In this document: one piece after another, positions 41,296 through 49,198 of the stretch
Layout of the letters: each line of letters starts with the position of its first letter
Numbering within the stretch: position 1 is the stretch's first letter
DNA from: VRUE01 sp963708115
Lineage (GTDB): Bacteria > Actinomycetota > Thermoleophilia > Solirubrobacterales > 70-9
Direction of reading: 5' to 3'
NCBI GenBank assembly: GCA_963708115.1
Contig: CAVPRX010000001.1
Span: forward strand, 310,001 to 374,000
DNA: 64,000 nt
The notes under the pieces: model-generated
Told to the model about the DNA's origin: nothing
Seen by the model: the letters and a program-made list of their open reading frames with translations, nothing else
Databases searched by the model: none
Translations under genes and position numbers: made by a program

Positions 41296-42156
41296 ATGCC
41301 CGGCGTCGCCGTCGTCACCGACAGCACCACTTACCTGCCCCCCAGCCTGATCGAGCGCTGGGGGGTCGAGCAGGTGAGCCTCTACGTCGGCTGGGGAGAC
41401 GAGCGACTGCCCGAGCCCGACTACGAGCTCGACGCCTTCTACGCGCGGCTGCGCGACTCGCCCGATCTCCCCTCGACCTCCCAGCCTTCGGTGGGCGACT
41501 TCCTCGCCTGCTTCGAGCCGCTTGCCGAGGCCGGACGCGACATCGTCTCCGTGCATATCGCCAGTGGCCTCTCGGGCACCTGCGAGAGCGCGCAGGAGGC
41601 GGCGCGGGTCGTCGCGGACAAGGGACTCCCCGGCCGGGTCGAGGTCGTCGACGGACAGACCGGCGCCGGCGGGCTCGGCTGCCTGGTCCTCGCCGCGGCC
41701 CGCGCGGCCGAGCAGGGCGCGCCGGCGAAAGACGTGGTCGAGACGATCCACAAGACCCGCGAGGGGCTCGACATGTGGTTCTGTCTCGATACGCTCGAGT
41801 ACCTGCGGCGCGGCGGGCGCATCGGCGCGGCGCAGGCCTTGGTCGGGACGGCGCTGAAAATCAAGCCGATCCTCACCTTCGGCACGGAGATCTCACCGGT
41901 CGGCCGCGTCCGCACCCGGGCGCGAGCCCGGCAGAAGATGACCGACTACCTGCACGAGCTCCACGACCGGGGTGCCGACGAGTGGTTCGTACAGCACGCC
42001 CAGTCATCCGAGGGCGCGGCCACCCTGGTCGCGGAGGGCACGGCGATCTTCGGCGCCGAGCCGCTCTTCTGCACCGAGGTCGGGCCTGTGCTCGGCGCCC
42101 ACCTCGGCTCCGGGATGCTGGTCGGCGGCACCGGCTGCGCGCCGCCAACGAGCTGA
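41296..42156 (+). CDS. degV: DegV-family fatty acid-binding protein
   Basis: A 286-residue DegV/FakB-like protein. VAVVTDSTTYLPPSL begins the fold, TSQPSVGDF and IASGLSGTCESA follow, and the C-terminal HIDDEN-type segment (RRGGRIGAAQALVGTALKIK) is conserved. Family members bind fatty acids and can hand them to a kinase. No FakA kinase is adjacent. Tightly spaced after the SET gene. Confidence 0.88.
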   Translation: MPGVAVVTDSTTYLPPSLIERWGVEQVSLYVGWGDERLPEPDYELDAFYARLRDSPDLPSTSQPSVGDFLACFEPLAEAGRDIVSVHIASGLSGTCESAQEAARVVADKGLPGRVEVVDGQTGAGGLGCLVLAAARAAEQGAPAKDVVETIHKTREGLDMWFCLDTLEYLRRGGRIGAAQALVGTALKIKPILTFGTEISPVGRVRTRARARQKMTDYLHELHDRGADEWFVQHAQSSEGAATLVAEGTAIFGAEPLFCTEVGPVLGAHLGSGMLVGGTGCAPPTS

Positions 42157-42165
42157 GCCCAGCCT

Positions 42166-42540
42166 TTACTTGGGGAACACCTTGTTCGCGTTGGTCGGAT
42201 CGCCGAGCGTGTCGAACGCGATCAGCTTGCCCTCGGCGTTGTAGGTGAGGACGTCGGCGCTCTCGACCGCGTCGCCGGCGAGGGTGACAGTGGTCAGGAC
42301 GATCACCTTGTCGCCCTCGGCGATGAAGTCATGCGGGTCGGTGCTGAACTCTTTGCCGACGAGCTTTCCCCAGAGTTCGCCGACCTCTTGCTTGCCGTTG
42401 TAGGTCCCGGTCAGCGCGTTGTCGCCCCGCACCGTCCAGACGATCGAGTCGTCCATGTTCTGCATCGCACCAGCCGCGTCGCCGATGCTGAATGCCCCGT
42501 AGGCATCTTCGGCTACCTGCTTGTTCTCCTGAGCACCCAT
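42166..42540 (-). CDS. SnoaL/NTF2-like small protein
   Basis: A 124-residue protein with QVAEDAYGAFSIGDAAGAMQ and a beta-sheet containing IVWTVRGDNALTG; this is the SnoaL-like ketosteroid-isomerase fold. The ATG at 42540 has GAAGGG upstream; a longer start at 42603 is less likely. Ligand unknown. Convergent with degV. Confidence 0.8.
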   Translation of the reverse strand: MGAQENKQVAEDAYGAFSIGDAAGAMQNMDDSIVWTVRGDNALTGTYNGKQEVGELWGKLVGKEFSTDPHDFIAEGDKVIVLTTVTLAGDAVESADVLTYNAEGKLIAFDTLGDPTNANKVFPK

Positions 42541-42650
42541 GGCGAATCCCTTCTGTGGGTATTGAGATAGGAAGAGTTTTGAGCATAAACCCGCCTCCGC
42601 CACCGAGCGGTCTTTTCGTAAGCGCAGTCAACCGGGGAAGCCGGCCTGGC

Positions 42651-43391
42651 TCAGACGCCGAGCACGAGGCTAAGCGACAACATCAGGGCGGCGCCGAAGA
42701 CGATGCCCGCGCTCGGCCCCGCGCGCGCCGGGCCCGCATATGCGCTTGGCAGCATCTCGATCGCGATCAGTGCCAGCATCGCACCGGCCGCGAAGGCGAA
42801 GGAGAACGGCAACAGGCCGCCGACCTCCTCCACCGCAAAGTAGGCCAGCAACGCCCCGATCGGCTGCGGCGCGCTGGTCGCCACGGCGGCCCAGAACTGG
42901 CGAGCGCGACTGAATCCCGCCGTCGCCATCGGGATCGCCACGCTGGTCCCCTCGGGCACGTTCTGGATCCCGATCGCGAGGATCACGAAGAGGCTGAGCC
43001 CGACGCGGTCGGAGGCATAGGCGGTGCCGATCGCCAGGCCCTCGGGCAGACTGTGGACAAAGAGGACGAGGAAGACGAGAGCCGAGGTGCGCGCCCCCGG
43101 ACCGCTGCGACCCATGAAGCCGGCATCCGGGTGCAGATACCGGCGCGCGAGCAGCAGGAAGCCAACCCCCACCGCGAGCCCCGTGACCACCTCGACCACC
43201 GAGCCTTCCTCGCGGGCGGGGATCAACAACCCGGCGATCGCGGCGACCCCCATTACTCCCACCGCGAAGCCGAGCAGGATCGGGGTCAGCCGCTCGGCTT
43301 GCTCGCCGAGGAAGAAGACAGGAATCGCACCGATTCCGGTCGCAAGTGCCGTCGCGGACGCGGCAAGCAGCAGGACGACCACATCGGGCAT
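42651..43391 (-). CDS. ZIP-family divalent metal transporter
   Basis: A 246-residue membrane protein with about eight helices. HSLPEGLAIG and IGIQNVPEGTSVAIP are the metal-binding helix pair of ZIP transporters (His, Pro-Glu-Gly). It probably imports zinc or another divalent metal. ATG at 43391 is chosen; the longer frame to 43505 includes upstream noncoding sequence. Confidence 0.88.
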   Translation of the reverse strand: MPDVVVLLLAASATALATGIGAIPVFFLGEQAERLTPILLGFAVGVMGVAAIAGLLIPAREEGSVVEVVTGLAVGVGFLLLARRYLHPDAGFMGRSGPGARTSALVFLVLFVHSLPEGLAIGTAYASDRVGLSLFVILAIGIQNVPEGTSVAIPMATAGFSRARQFWAAVATSAPQPIGALLAYFAVEEVGGLLPFSFAFAAGAMLALIAIEMLPSAYAGPARAGPSAGIVFGAALMLSLSLVLGV

Positions 43392-43504
43392 CGCCCAGAA
43401 CCTAGCGGCGCCGGTAGTCGAACCAACTACCCCCTCGAAATTGATCCGCTGGGGCGGGGACTCCGCAGTGGGGAGAAGCCCCCTACGCCAAAGGACCCCA
43501 AACA

Positions 43505-43817
43505 ATGGACCCAGACGTCGGCATCCTCAACTTCGCCCTCACCCTCGAGTGCGAAGGAAGCGTCCTTCATCAAGACGGCCGTCGCGCCGGAGAACACCGG
43601 CGTCCACGCCTACTCGGGTCAGGCGCTCAACATCGCCAGCCCGGCCTACGTCGCCGCGGCGCTCTCGATCCTCACGATCGAGGCAAGGCACGCGTCGGTC
43701 GCCGGGCTGCTGCTCTCCGGCAAGCCCTCCGGGCTCACGCCCGATGGCGCGTTCGATACTCCCTTCACCGCCGCCGAAGTCCTCAAAGCAGTAGAAGGCA
43801 CCGGCTTCCTCAGGTAG
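43505..43817 (+). pseudogene. Ferritin-like domain gene remnant with internal deletion
   Basis: The start MDPDVGILNFALTLE is the usual N-terminus of bacterial ferritin-like (DUF4439/desiccation-type) proteins. Eight codons later the frame changes, and the other frame gives SFIKTAVAPENTGVHAYSGQ and on through ILTIEARHASVAGLLLSG, the C-terminal half of the same family. The middle (about 90 residues, including half the metal ligands) is missing and the two ends are out of frame. It is therefore a deleted pseudogene, just upstream of tatA. Confidence 0.7.
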
Positions 43818-43850
43818 CCGGTGCAATTCCAACCATCCACGGAGGTCAGC

Positions 43851-44090
43851 ATGCCCAACATCGGACCAATGGAGATCCTCGTCGTCCTGATAATCGCCCT
43901 GATCGTCTTCGGGCCCAAACGCCTGCCGGAGCTGGGCAAGTCGCTCGGCCGCGGGATCAGCGAGTTCCGCGGCACGATCAGTGGCGAACACCCCGCCCCC
44001 GCGGTCGAGAAGCCGGCAGCACAGAAGGTGCCGGTCGCAGTGCCCGACCCCGCGGCGAAAACCGACACCGCTCCCGGCGCACAGGCCTGA
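43851..44090 (+). CDS. tatA: TatA/E Sec-independent translocase subunit
   Basis: A 79-residue protein: one N-terminal transmembrane helix (ILVVLIIALIVFGPKRLPEL) with the FGPKRLPE hinge, an amphipathic helix, then a Pro/Ala-rich tail. ATG at 43851 has GGAGG six bases upstream. With tatC, nine bases downstream, it exports folded Tat substrates, which may include the sulfatase at 14.5 kb. Confidence 0.92.
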   Translation: MPNIGPMEILVVLIIALIVFGPKRLPELGKSLGRGISEFRGTISGEHPAPAVEKPAAQKVPVAVPDPAAKTDTAPGAQA

Positions 44091-44099
44091 GGGAGCACG

Positions 44100-44861
44100 A
44101 TGCGCCGCGTAGCGCCAATCTCACATGAGGATGAGCTGAGCCTCGTCGAGCACCTCGACGAGCTGCGCGCACGCATCGTCGTCTCGCTTTCCGTCTTCGG
44201 GGTCGCCCTCGCCCTCTGCTTCTGGCAGAACCACCTGCTGCTCGAACTGGCCAACGGGCCGCTTCCCTCCGCCCACGACAAGCTGATCACCTTCGGGATC
44301 AGCGAGCCGTTCACGACGACGGTGACGGTCGCCGCCTACGGGGCGATCATCCTCTCGCTGCCGATCATCCTCTACCAGCTCTACGCCTATCTGCTGCCGG
44401 CTTTCAGCAAGCAGCAGCAGAAGGCGATCCTCCCCTTGCTGCTGCTGATCCCGGCGCTGTTCATCGCCGGGATCGCCTTCGGCTATTTCGTCGTCCTGCC
44501 CGCCGCGGCCAAGTTCCTGCTCAACTTCAACGACGCCCAGTTCAACATCCAGGTCCGGGCCAAGGATTACTACGGCTTCTTCGCCCAGACGCTGATCGCC
44601 TGCGGGGTCGTCTTCCAGGTCCCGGTCGGGATCCTCGCGGTGACCCGCCTCGGCATCGTCAAGGTGAGCCAACTACAACGCAACCGCCGCTACGCCTACC
44701 TGGCCTGCGCAGTCGTCGCGGCGGCCCTGCCCGGCGTCGACCCCGTCTCGATGCTGCTGGAGACGGCGCCGCTGATCGCGCTCTACGAGCTCAGCATCGT
44801 CCTCGCCCGCCTCTTCGGCGAACCGGCCGGCGCTCAGCCCTCCTCGGAGAGGACCGCGTAG
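44100..44861 (+). CDS. tatC: TatC twin-arginine translocase
   Basis: A 253-residue membrane protein with six helices. The N-terminal SLVEHLDELRARIVVS is the signal-peptide-binding start, and the periplasmic FSKQQQKAILP and loop with FNIQVRAKDYYGFF are conserved. It recognises twin-arginine signals. It ends 28 bases inside the convergent PadR gene. Confidence 0.95.
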   Translation: MRRVAPISHEDELSLVEHLDELRARIVVSLSVFGVALALCFWQNHLLLELANGPLPSAHDKLITFGISEPFTTTVTVAAYGAIILSLPIILYQLYAYLLPAFSKQQQKAILPLLLLIPALFIAGIAFGYFVVLPAAAKFLLNFNDAQFNIQVRAKDYYGFFAQTLIACGVVFQVPVGILAVTRLGIVKVSQLQRNRRYAYLACAVVAAALPGVDPVSMLLETAPLIALYELSIVLARLFGEPAGAQPSSERTA

Positions 44862-45376
44862 ATCTTCCGCCTGGTCTCGTCGAGCAGCTCGCGGACCTGC
44901 CGCTGCTGTCCCTCGTCAGCGGCGTGAAACACCTGGCCGATCGCGTGGTGCAGCTTGTGGACCGACTCGCGCAGGTGGACCTGCTCGGGGTCGGCGCCGA
45001 CGCGGACGGCGTCCCAGGGCGCTTCCTCGCCAGCCCTTGACTCCTGCTCGGCTCTGCCGGCATCAGTCAGGGTGAAACGGCGCTTGCCGTCGATCTCCTG
45101 GCTGCTGACCAGACCCTCGTCCTCGAGCATCTGCAGGGTCGGGTAGATCGAGCCGGCACTCGGGGTCCAAGCCCCGCCGGTGCGCTCCTCGATCTCCTTG
45201 ATCATCTCGTAGCCGTGCATCGGCCGCTCGGCCAGCAGGCCCAGCGCCGCGGCGCGGACATCGCCGCGGCGGGCGCGGGAGCCGCCGCGGCCGCGTCCAT
45301 AGCGAGGGCCGCGGCTGCGCGCAAACTCGTCGCGTCGGTGGGCGCCCGCATGTCTTGGATTGCATCTGTGGTGCAT
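44834..45376 (-). CDS. PadR-family transcriptional regulator
   Basis: A 180-residue regulator. After a basic, disordered N-terminus (RGRGGSRARRGD) comes the PadR winged helix: ALGLLAERPMHGYEMIKEIE and PSAGSIYPTLQMLEDEGLV. A C-terminal helix would dimerise. AAAGG precedes the ATG. Upstream palindromes are likely binding sites. Ligand unknown. Confidence 0.85.
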   Translation of the reverse strand: MHHRCNPRHAGAHRRDEFARSRGPRYGRGRGGSRARRGDVRAAALGLLAERPMHGYEMIKEIEERTGGAWTPSAGSIYPTLQMLEDEGLVSSQEIDGKRRFTLTDAGRAEQESRAGEEAPWDAVRVGADPEQVHLRESVHKLHHAIGQVFHAADEGQQRQVRELLDETRRKIYAVLSEEG

Positions 45377-45389
45377 GAATTCCTTTCCA

Positions 45390-45440
45390 TCGAATACTTC
45401 TATCGAAGACTAACGCGATATATCGTAACACGTCGCGATA
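45390..45440 (-). promoter_or_regulatory. Palindromes upstream of the PadR gene
   Basis: CGATATATCG (45416-45425) is a perfect palindrome, GCGATA recurs at 45435-45440, and TCGA at 45390 is mirrored at 45403. They lie 15-65 bases upstream of the PadR start, so autoregulation is likely. They do not match the classical ATGT/ACAT PadR site. Confidence 0.45.
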
Positions 45441-45465
45441 CAGCCATCGATTCCACACCGGGGAG

Positions 45466-46122
45466 CTATGTTCCGGGCTCGCTGTCTCTCTCGGGCGGTG
45501 GCGTCATCAGCGCGACCGGCACCGTCAGGCCGGCGGTCCGCCGCAGGGTGGCGATGCGACGACCGGACTGGACGGCGGGGCGGATCTCGCTGACGCAATC
45601 CCCCAGCCCGGCGACGGTCGCGTCCAGATCGGGGGCGACGAGGGCGAGGCCCCAGAAGAACGCCGGGTGGTCGGCTCCGGCGCGCTCGATCGCCTCGGGC
45701 GGCTCCTGCACCACCTCGAGGATGGTCGCGCCGAGGCGGAAGAACGCCTGTCGTGGAGCGCCGGCGGGAGTCGGCTGCTCACGGATGCGGCGCAGATCGA
45801 GCCCGGCACCCTGCAGCGCCAGGATCGTGCGCTCGAGCACGGGCGTGATCGCGACGACGTGATCGATAGCGGTGACGCCGTTGGGGTGCGACGGCTCCTC
45901 TCCAGGCGGCTGGCGATCCGACTGCGTCGTCGCCAGCCCGTCCAACTCGGTGCTCCCGAGCCCACGCACCGACCAACCGGCCAGCCCCTTGCCGGCATCG
46001 GTACCCGCCAGGCGGATCCGCACATCCCCGACGACACAGGTGTCGCCGTCGACCTCGAATCCCAGTGCCGACCAGGCAGCCGGCGCGTCCGCGACCGCCA
46101 GCTCGTCGACCGTTGGAGTCAC
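45466..46122 (-). CDS. VOC (glyoxalase)-superfamily protein
   Basis: A 218-residue protein with paired beta-alpha-beta units: NGVTAIDHVVAITPVLERTI with a metal-type His, then AFFRLGATILEVVQE with Glu. This is the VOC metalloenzyme fold (glyoxalase, extradiol dioxygenase, fosfomycin resistance). Reaction unknown. Follows ogt on the same strand. Confidence 0.75.
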   Translation of the reverse strand: MTPTVDELAVADAPAAWSALGFEVDGDTCVVGDVRIRLAGTDAGKGLAGWSVRGLGSTELDGLATTQSDRQPPGEEPSHPNGVTAIDHVVAITPVLERTILALQGAGLDLRRIREQPTPAGAPRQAFFRLGATILEVVQEPPEAIERAGADHPAFFWGLALVAPDLDATVAGLGDCVSEIRPAVQSGRRIATLRRTAGLTVPVALMTPPPERDSEPGT

Positions 46123-46143
46123 ATGCGAACCGTAGCCGTCGCT

Positions 46144-46689
46144 TCAGATCAGCGCGAGCTGATCCGGCTCTGGATCCGGGGCGGCGATCTCATAGCCCTC
46201 GAGCTCGAGGAGGGCCTGCTTCCTCTCCAGGCCGCCGCCGTAGCCGGTCAGCGAGCCGTCGGCGCCGATGACCCTGTGGCAGGGCACCAGGATCGGCGTC
46301 GGGGTGCGGCCGATCTCCGCGGCGGCGGCACGAACGCGCTGGTAGGGCTCGAGGCCCTCCGGGAACGCGGATTCCTCGATCTGCCCGGCCAGCTCGCCAT
46401 AGCTGACCGTCGAGCCGAAGGGAATCTGCCGGAGACGTGCCCAGACGAGCTTCTGCAGGGGCGAGCCGGCGAGGTCGAGGGTCAGGTCGAAAGCCTTGCG
46501 CTCACCCGCGAAGTACTCGTCGAGCTGGCCGACCGCCTCGGCCATCGGCTGCCGGGCCGCCCGGTCGAGGTGGGGCGAGCGGCCAGGGAAGTGAACGCTG
46601 CTGATCCCCTCTCGCCCACCGCTCAGCGTCAGCGGGCCAAGCGGGCTCTCATAGACGGTCCATTCGGTAGGGCGGGCAGGTCGATCCAT
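46144..46689 (-). CDS. ogt: Methylated-DNA-protein-cysteine methyltransferase
   Basis: A 181-residue DNA repair protein that removes O6-alkyl groups from guanine. The acceptor is C137 in PCHRV, with the helix-turn-helix around YGELAGQIE. Between them is an insertion of about 8 residues (SAFPEGLE) relative to common Ogt proteins. The N-terminal ribonuclease-like domain is present. Sits between a VOC protein and a LigD-type phosphoesterase, so the DNA repair context is plausible. Confidence 0.92.
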   Translation of the reverse strand: MDRPARPTEWTVYESPLGPLTLSGGREGISSVHFPGRSPHLDRAARQPMAEAVGQLDEYFAGERKAFDLTLDLAGSPLQKLVWARLRQIPFGSTVSYGELAGQIEESAFPEGLEPYQRVRAAAAEIGRTPTPILVPCHRVIGADGSLTGYGGGLERKQALLELEGYEIAAPDPEPDQLALI

Positions 46690-46761
46690 TGGCCTCGTTC
46701 TTCTAACGACCGGGGTACCGGTTTCGTGAGACCAGACTAGGACGCGCCGGCGACGGCGTGT

Positions 46762-47502
46762 TCAAAGCTCGTCGAGCGTGCGGTCGCTGAGCACCGACTG
46801 CGGCTGTTCGGCGACGACGTCCGAGCCCGGGCGAGCGTCCTCGTCCCGGCGCTTGATCAACAGCCACTGGGGCTTCTCGCCGGGGCGGGTGCGCTGCAGG
46901 GCGAATCCGCCGCTCAGCTTGTCCCCGTGCAGGACGAACACGGCGTGGCCGCGCTCGAGCGCCTCTGGCCAAGCCACCCGGCCACCCTGCTCGTAGTGGC
47001 CGCGATCCCAGACGATCACGCGGCCGTCGCCGATCGCCCCCTCGAAGCCGTTGTGATCGATCGCATGGTCGGCGACCTCGACGGCGAGGCGTTTGACCGC
47101 CGGGTCCAGCGAGGGGCCCTTCGGAACCGCCCACGAGCGCATTACCCCGCCGACCTCCAGGCGCAGGTCGAAGTGATGAGCGGTGGCGGCATGCTCTTGG
47201 ACGACGAAGGCGCCGGCGCTCACACCGCGGATCGCGAACTGCTCATGGCCCTCGACTTTCACCTGTTCGATCGTCACCTCGGCGACGCGTGCGGACGCTG
47301 GCCCGTTCTCCAAGAACGACACCAGCTCCTCGACCACCTGCTCGGGCCCCTCGGCGTGGACGAGCACGTCACCGTTCTCGCCGTTGCGCACCCAGCCCAT
47401 CAAGCCGAGTTGACGCGCTCGCTGCAGCGTGGCGTCGCGATATCCGACGCCCTGCACGTCCCCACGCACAGTGGCGCGCACGGCCGTCGTGTCGGTATCC
47501 AC
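46762..47502 (-). CDS. Acylphosphatase fused to LigD-type 3'-phosphoesterase domain
   Basis: A 246-residue fusion. Residues 7-93 are acylphosphatase: VQGVGYR with catalytic R22, and GWVRNGENGDV with N40. Residues 98-246 are the LigD-N phosphoesterase: H104, H110, D112, R114 (FVVQEHAATAHHFDLRLE) and H146 are the expected metal and phosphate ligands; the Tyr at the fourth position is His150. The phosphoesterase trims 3'-phosphate or ribonucleotide ends before joining; the acylphosphatase hydrolyses acyl phosphates. I know of no common protein joining the two. GTG start. No ligase or polymerase domain is present. Confidence 0.85.
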   Translation of the reverse strand: MDTDTTAVRATVRGDVQGVGYRDATLQRARQLGLMGWVRNGENGDVLVHAEGPEQVVEELVSFLENGPASARVAEVTIEQVKVEGHEQFAIRGVSAGAFVVQEHAATAHHFDLRLEVGGVMRSWAVPKGPSLDPAVKRLAVEVADHAIDHNGFEGAIGDGRVIVWDRGHYEQGGRVAWPEALERGHAVFVLHGDKLSGGFALQRTRPGEKPQWLLIKRRDEDARPGSDVVAEQPQSVLSDRTLDEL

Positions 47503-47518
47503 CCTTCTTCGCTCTCTA

Positions 47519-47794
47519 CTAGCGCTTGACGATGTTGTGAATCTCCATCAGCTCTGGCTCACCGGGCTCGATTCCGACTTCGGAGAGGATCGGCATCAGC
47601 CGCTCGCCGAATGCGTCGAGCTGCTCCTGGGAATCCCAGACCTCACTGACACGAAGGTTGCCATCGGTACCGAAGCAGACGTGGTAATCGAGTCCGTCGG
47701 GTGGAAAGTCACCCGACTCCTCGAGCTTGCGGATGCTCTCGTCGTACTGCGCGGTGGTCAGAGACACGGGCGCAAAGCGGATTAGGACGCTCAT
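47519..47794 (-). CDS. Dimeric alpha-beta barrel (ABM-like) protein
   Basis: A 91-residue protein with the fold of antibiotic biosynthesis monooxygenases: a strand at VLIRFAPVSL, a helix at QYDESIRKLEESG, and VSEVWDSQEQLDAFGERL. AGGAG lies five bases upstream of the ATG. Small proteins of this kind are often heme or quinone-related; function unknown. Confidence 0.75.
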   Translation of the reverse strand: MSVLIRFAPVSLTTAQYDESIRKLEESGDFPPDGLDYHVCFGTDGNLRVSEVWDSQEQLDAFGERLMPILSEVGIEPGEPELMEIHNIVKR

Positions 47795-47885
47795 CGATTG
47801 CTCCTAGATCGGGGTCGTATCGACACTAGCCGAAGGCTGCCGGCACAGAATTAACCCGGCATCGCTTCTGCGCGGGGTGCGACGT

Positions 47886-49040
47886 CTAGCGCCGCGGGTC
47901 CATCGCGCGAGAGATCACAACGCGCTGGATCTCGTTGGTGCCCTCGTAGATCTGGGTGATCTTGGCGTCGCGCATCATCCGCTCGACCGGGTACTCCTTG
48001 ACGTAGCCGTAGCCGCCGAGGACCTGGATCGCCTCGACCGTGACCCGCATCGCGTTGTCGGAGGCGAACAGCTTTGCCATCGAGGAGTGCTTGGCGAGGG
48101 CCGGGTCGTCGCGGTCGGCCAGCGCGCAGGCTTTGTAGAGGAGCTCGCGGGCGGCGGCGGTGCCGGTCTCCATCTCGGCCAGCTTGAACTGGATCGCCTG
48201 CAGGTCGAGGATCGGCTTGCCGAAGGCGACCCGCTCGGAGGCGTAGGTGGTCGCGTAGTCGGTCGCCCCTTGGGCGATGCCGACCGCCTGCGCGGCGGCG
48301 CCGAGGCGCGTCCGCTCCAGCGTGCCGAGGGCGACGCCGAGGCCGCGACCGACCTCGCCGATCACGTTCTCGGCCGGCACCCGGACGTCCTCGAAGACCG
48401 GCGAGCCCGTCGGCGAACCGCGGATCCCGAGCTTGTGCTCGAGCTTGCCGATCGAGAAGCCGGGCCGGTCGGCCTCGACCATGAAGGCGGTGATCCGCCG
48501 TTTCTCACGGTCGGTGACGGCGAAGACGACGTAGTAGTCGGCGACACCCGCGTTGCTGATCCAGTTCTTGGCGCCGTTGATCACCCATTCGTCGCCGTCG
48601 AGCTCGGCGTGGGTGCGCATCGCGGCGGGATCGGAGCCGGCCTCCGGCTCGGACAGGGCGAAGGCGGGCGTCCACTCGCCGCCGGCGCAGCGCGGCAGCA
48701 CCCGCTGCTTCAGCTCGTCGCTGCCGAAGAGGCGGATCGGCAGCGAACCTAACTCCTGCACCATCAGGATCAGGGCGCTCGACGCGCAGGCCTTGGCGAT
48801 CTCCTCGACCGCCATCTGCAGCATCAGCGTGCCGGTCCCGGTGCCCCCATACTCCTCCTCGAAGGGCAGCGAGAGGATGTCGTGCTCGGCCAGCAGCTTG
48901 CGCACGTCGGCGGGGTACTCGGACTTCTCGTCGATCTCGGCGGCGCGCGGCGCGATCCGCTCGCGGGCGATCTGCGCGATCGTCTCGCGGAAGTCGAGCA
49001 GGTCCTGGGGGATGGCGTAGACGTCGGTCGGGGTGCTCAT
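47886..49040 (-). CDS. Acyl-CoA dehydrogenase
   Basis: A 384-residue FAD enzyme with all three domains: PFEEEYGGTGTGTLMLQ and MVQELGSLPI in the N-terminal helices, FALSEPEAGSDPAAM in the middle beta domain, and IYEGTNEIQR with the catalytic Glu at the C-terminus. It introduces an alpha-beta double bond in acyl-CoA; chain length unknown. Start at MSTPTDVYAIPQ (49040). The first 464 bases are repeated nearly exactly at 62324. Confidence 0.92.
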   Translation of the reverse strand: MSTPTDVYAIPQDLLDFRETIAQIARERIAPRAAEIDEKSEYPADVRKLLAEHDILSLPFEEEYGGTGTGTLMLQMAVEEIAKACASSALILMVQELGSLPIRLFGSDELKQRVLPRCAGGEWTPAFALSEPEAGSDPAAMRTHAELDGDEWVINGAKNWISNAGVADYYVVFAVTDREKRRITAFMVEADRPGFSIGKLEHKLGIRGSPTGSPVFEDVRVPAENVIGEVGRGLGVALGTLERTRLGAAAQAVGIAQGATDYATTYASERVAFGKPILDLQAIQFKLAEMETGTAAARELLYKACALADRDDPALAKHSSMAKLFASDNAMRVTVEAIQVLGGYGYVKEYPVERMMRDAKITQIYEGTNEIQRVVISRAMDPRR

Positions 49041-49053
49041 GCACGGCACGGTA
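48590..49053. repeat. Segmental duplication, copy within acyl-CoA dehydrogenase
   Basis: These 464 bases recur at 62324-62787 in the same orientation with 8 mismatches by hand count (98 percent identity). The last 300 or so bases are identical. The copy carries only the first 150 codons of the gene. See the truncated copy at 62319. Confidence 0.85.
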
Positions 49054-49155
49054 CCCGGCAGCGCCGGGAGAAGCCGACCCGACCGGCTCTTCGTCTAGCC
49101 CACCGATGCCTACAACCTACCCACGATCCCGATCAATGCCGTGAGAAAGCGGAGT

Positions 49156-49197
49156 CTGGGAAGCCAATTAAAACTGATTAATGGCATAATTTCCCAG
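49156..49197. promoter_or_regulatory. Nested inverted repeats upstream of the tandem-HTH gene
   Basis: An outer pair CTGGGAA (49156) / TTCCCAG (49191) encloses an inner pair ATTAA (49167) / TTAAT (49178). It lies two bases before the TTG start of the regulator and 116 bases from the acyl-CoA dehydrogenase start, so it may control both. Confidence 0.5.
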
Positions 49198-49198
49198 C

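Noticed and set aside
42492..43817. 441-codon plus-strand frame across the ZIP gene
   Set aside because: Only its last 85 codons match a known family (ferritin-like remnant); the rest is antisense to the ZIP transporter.
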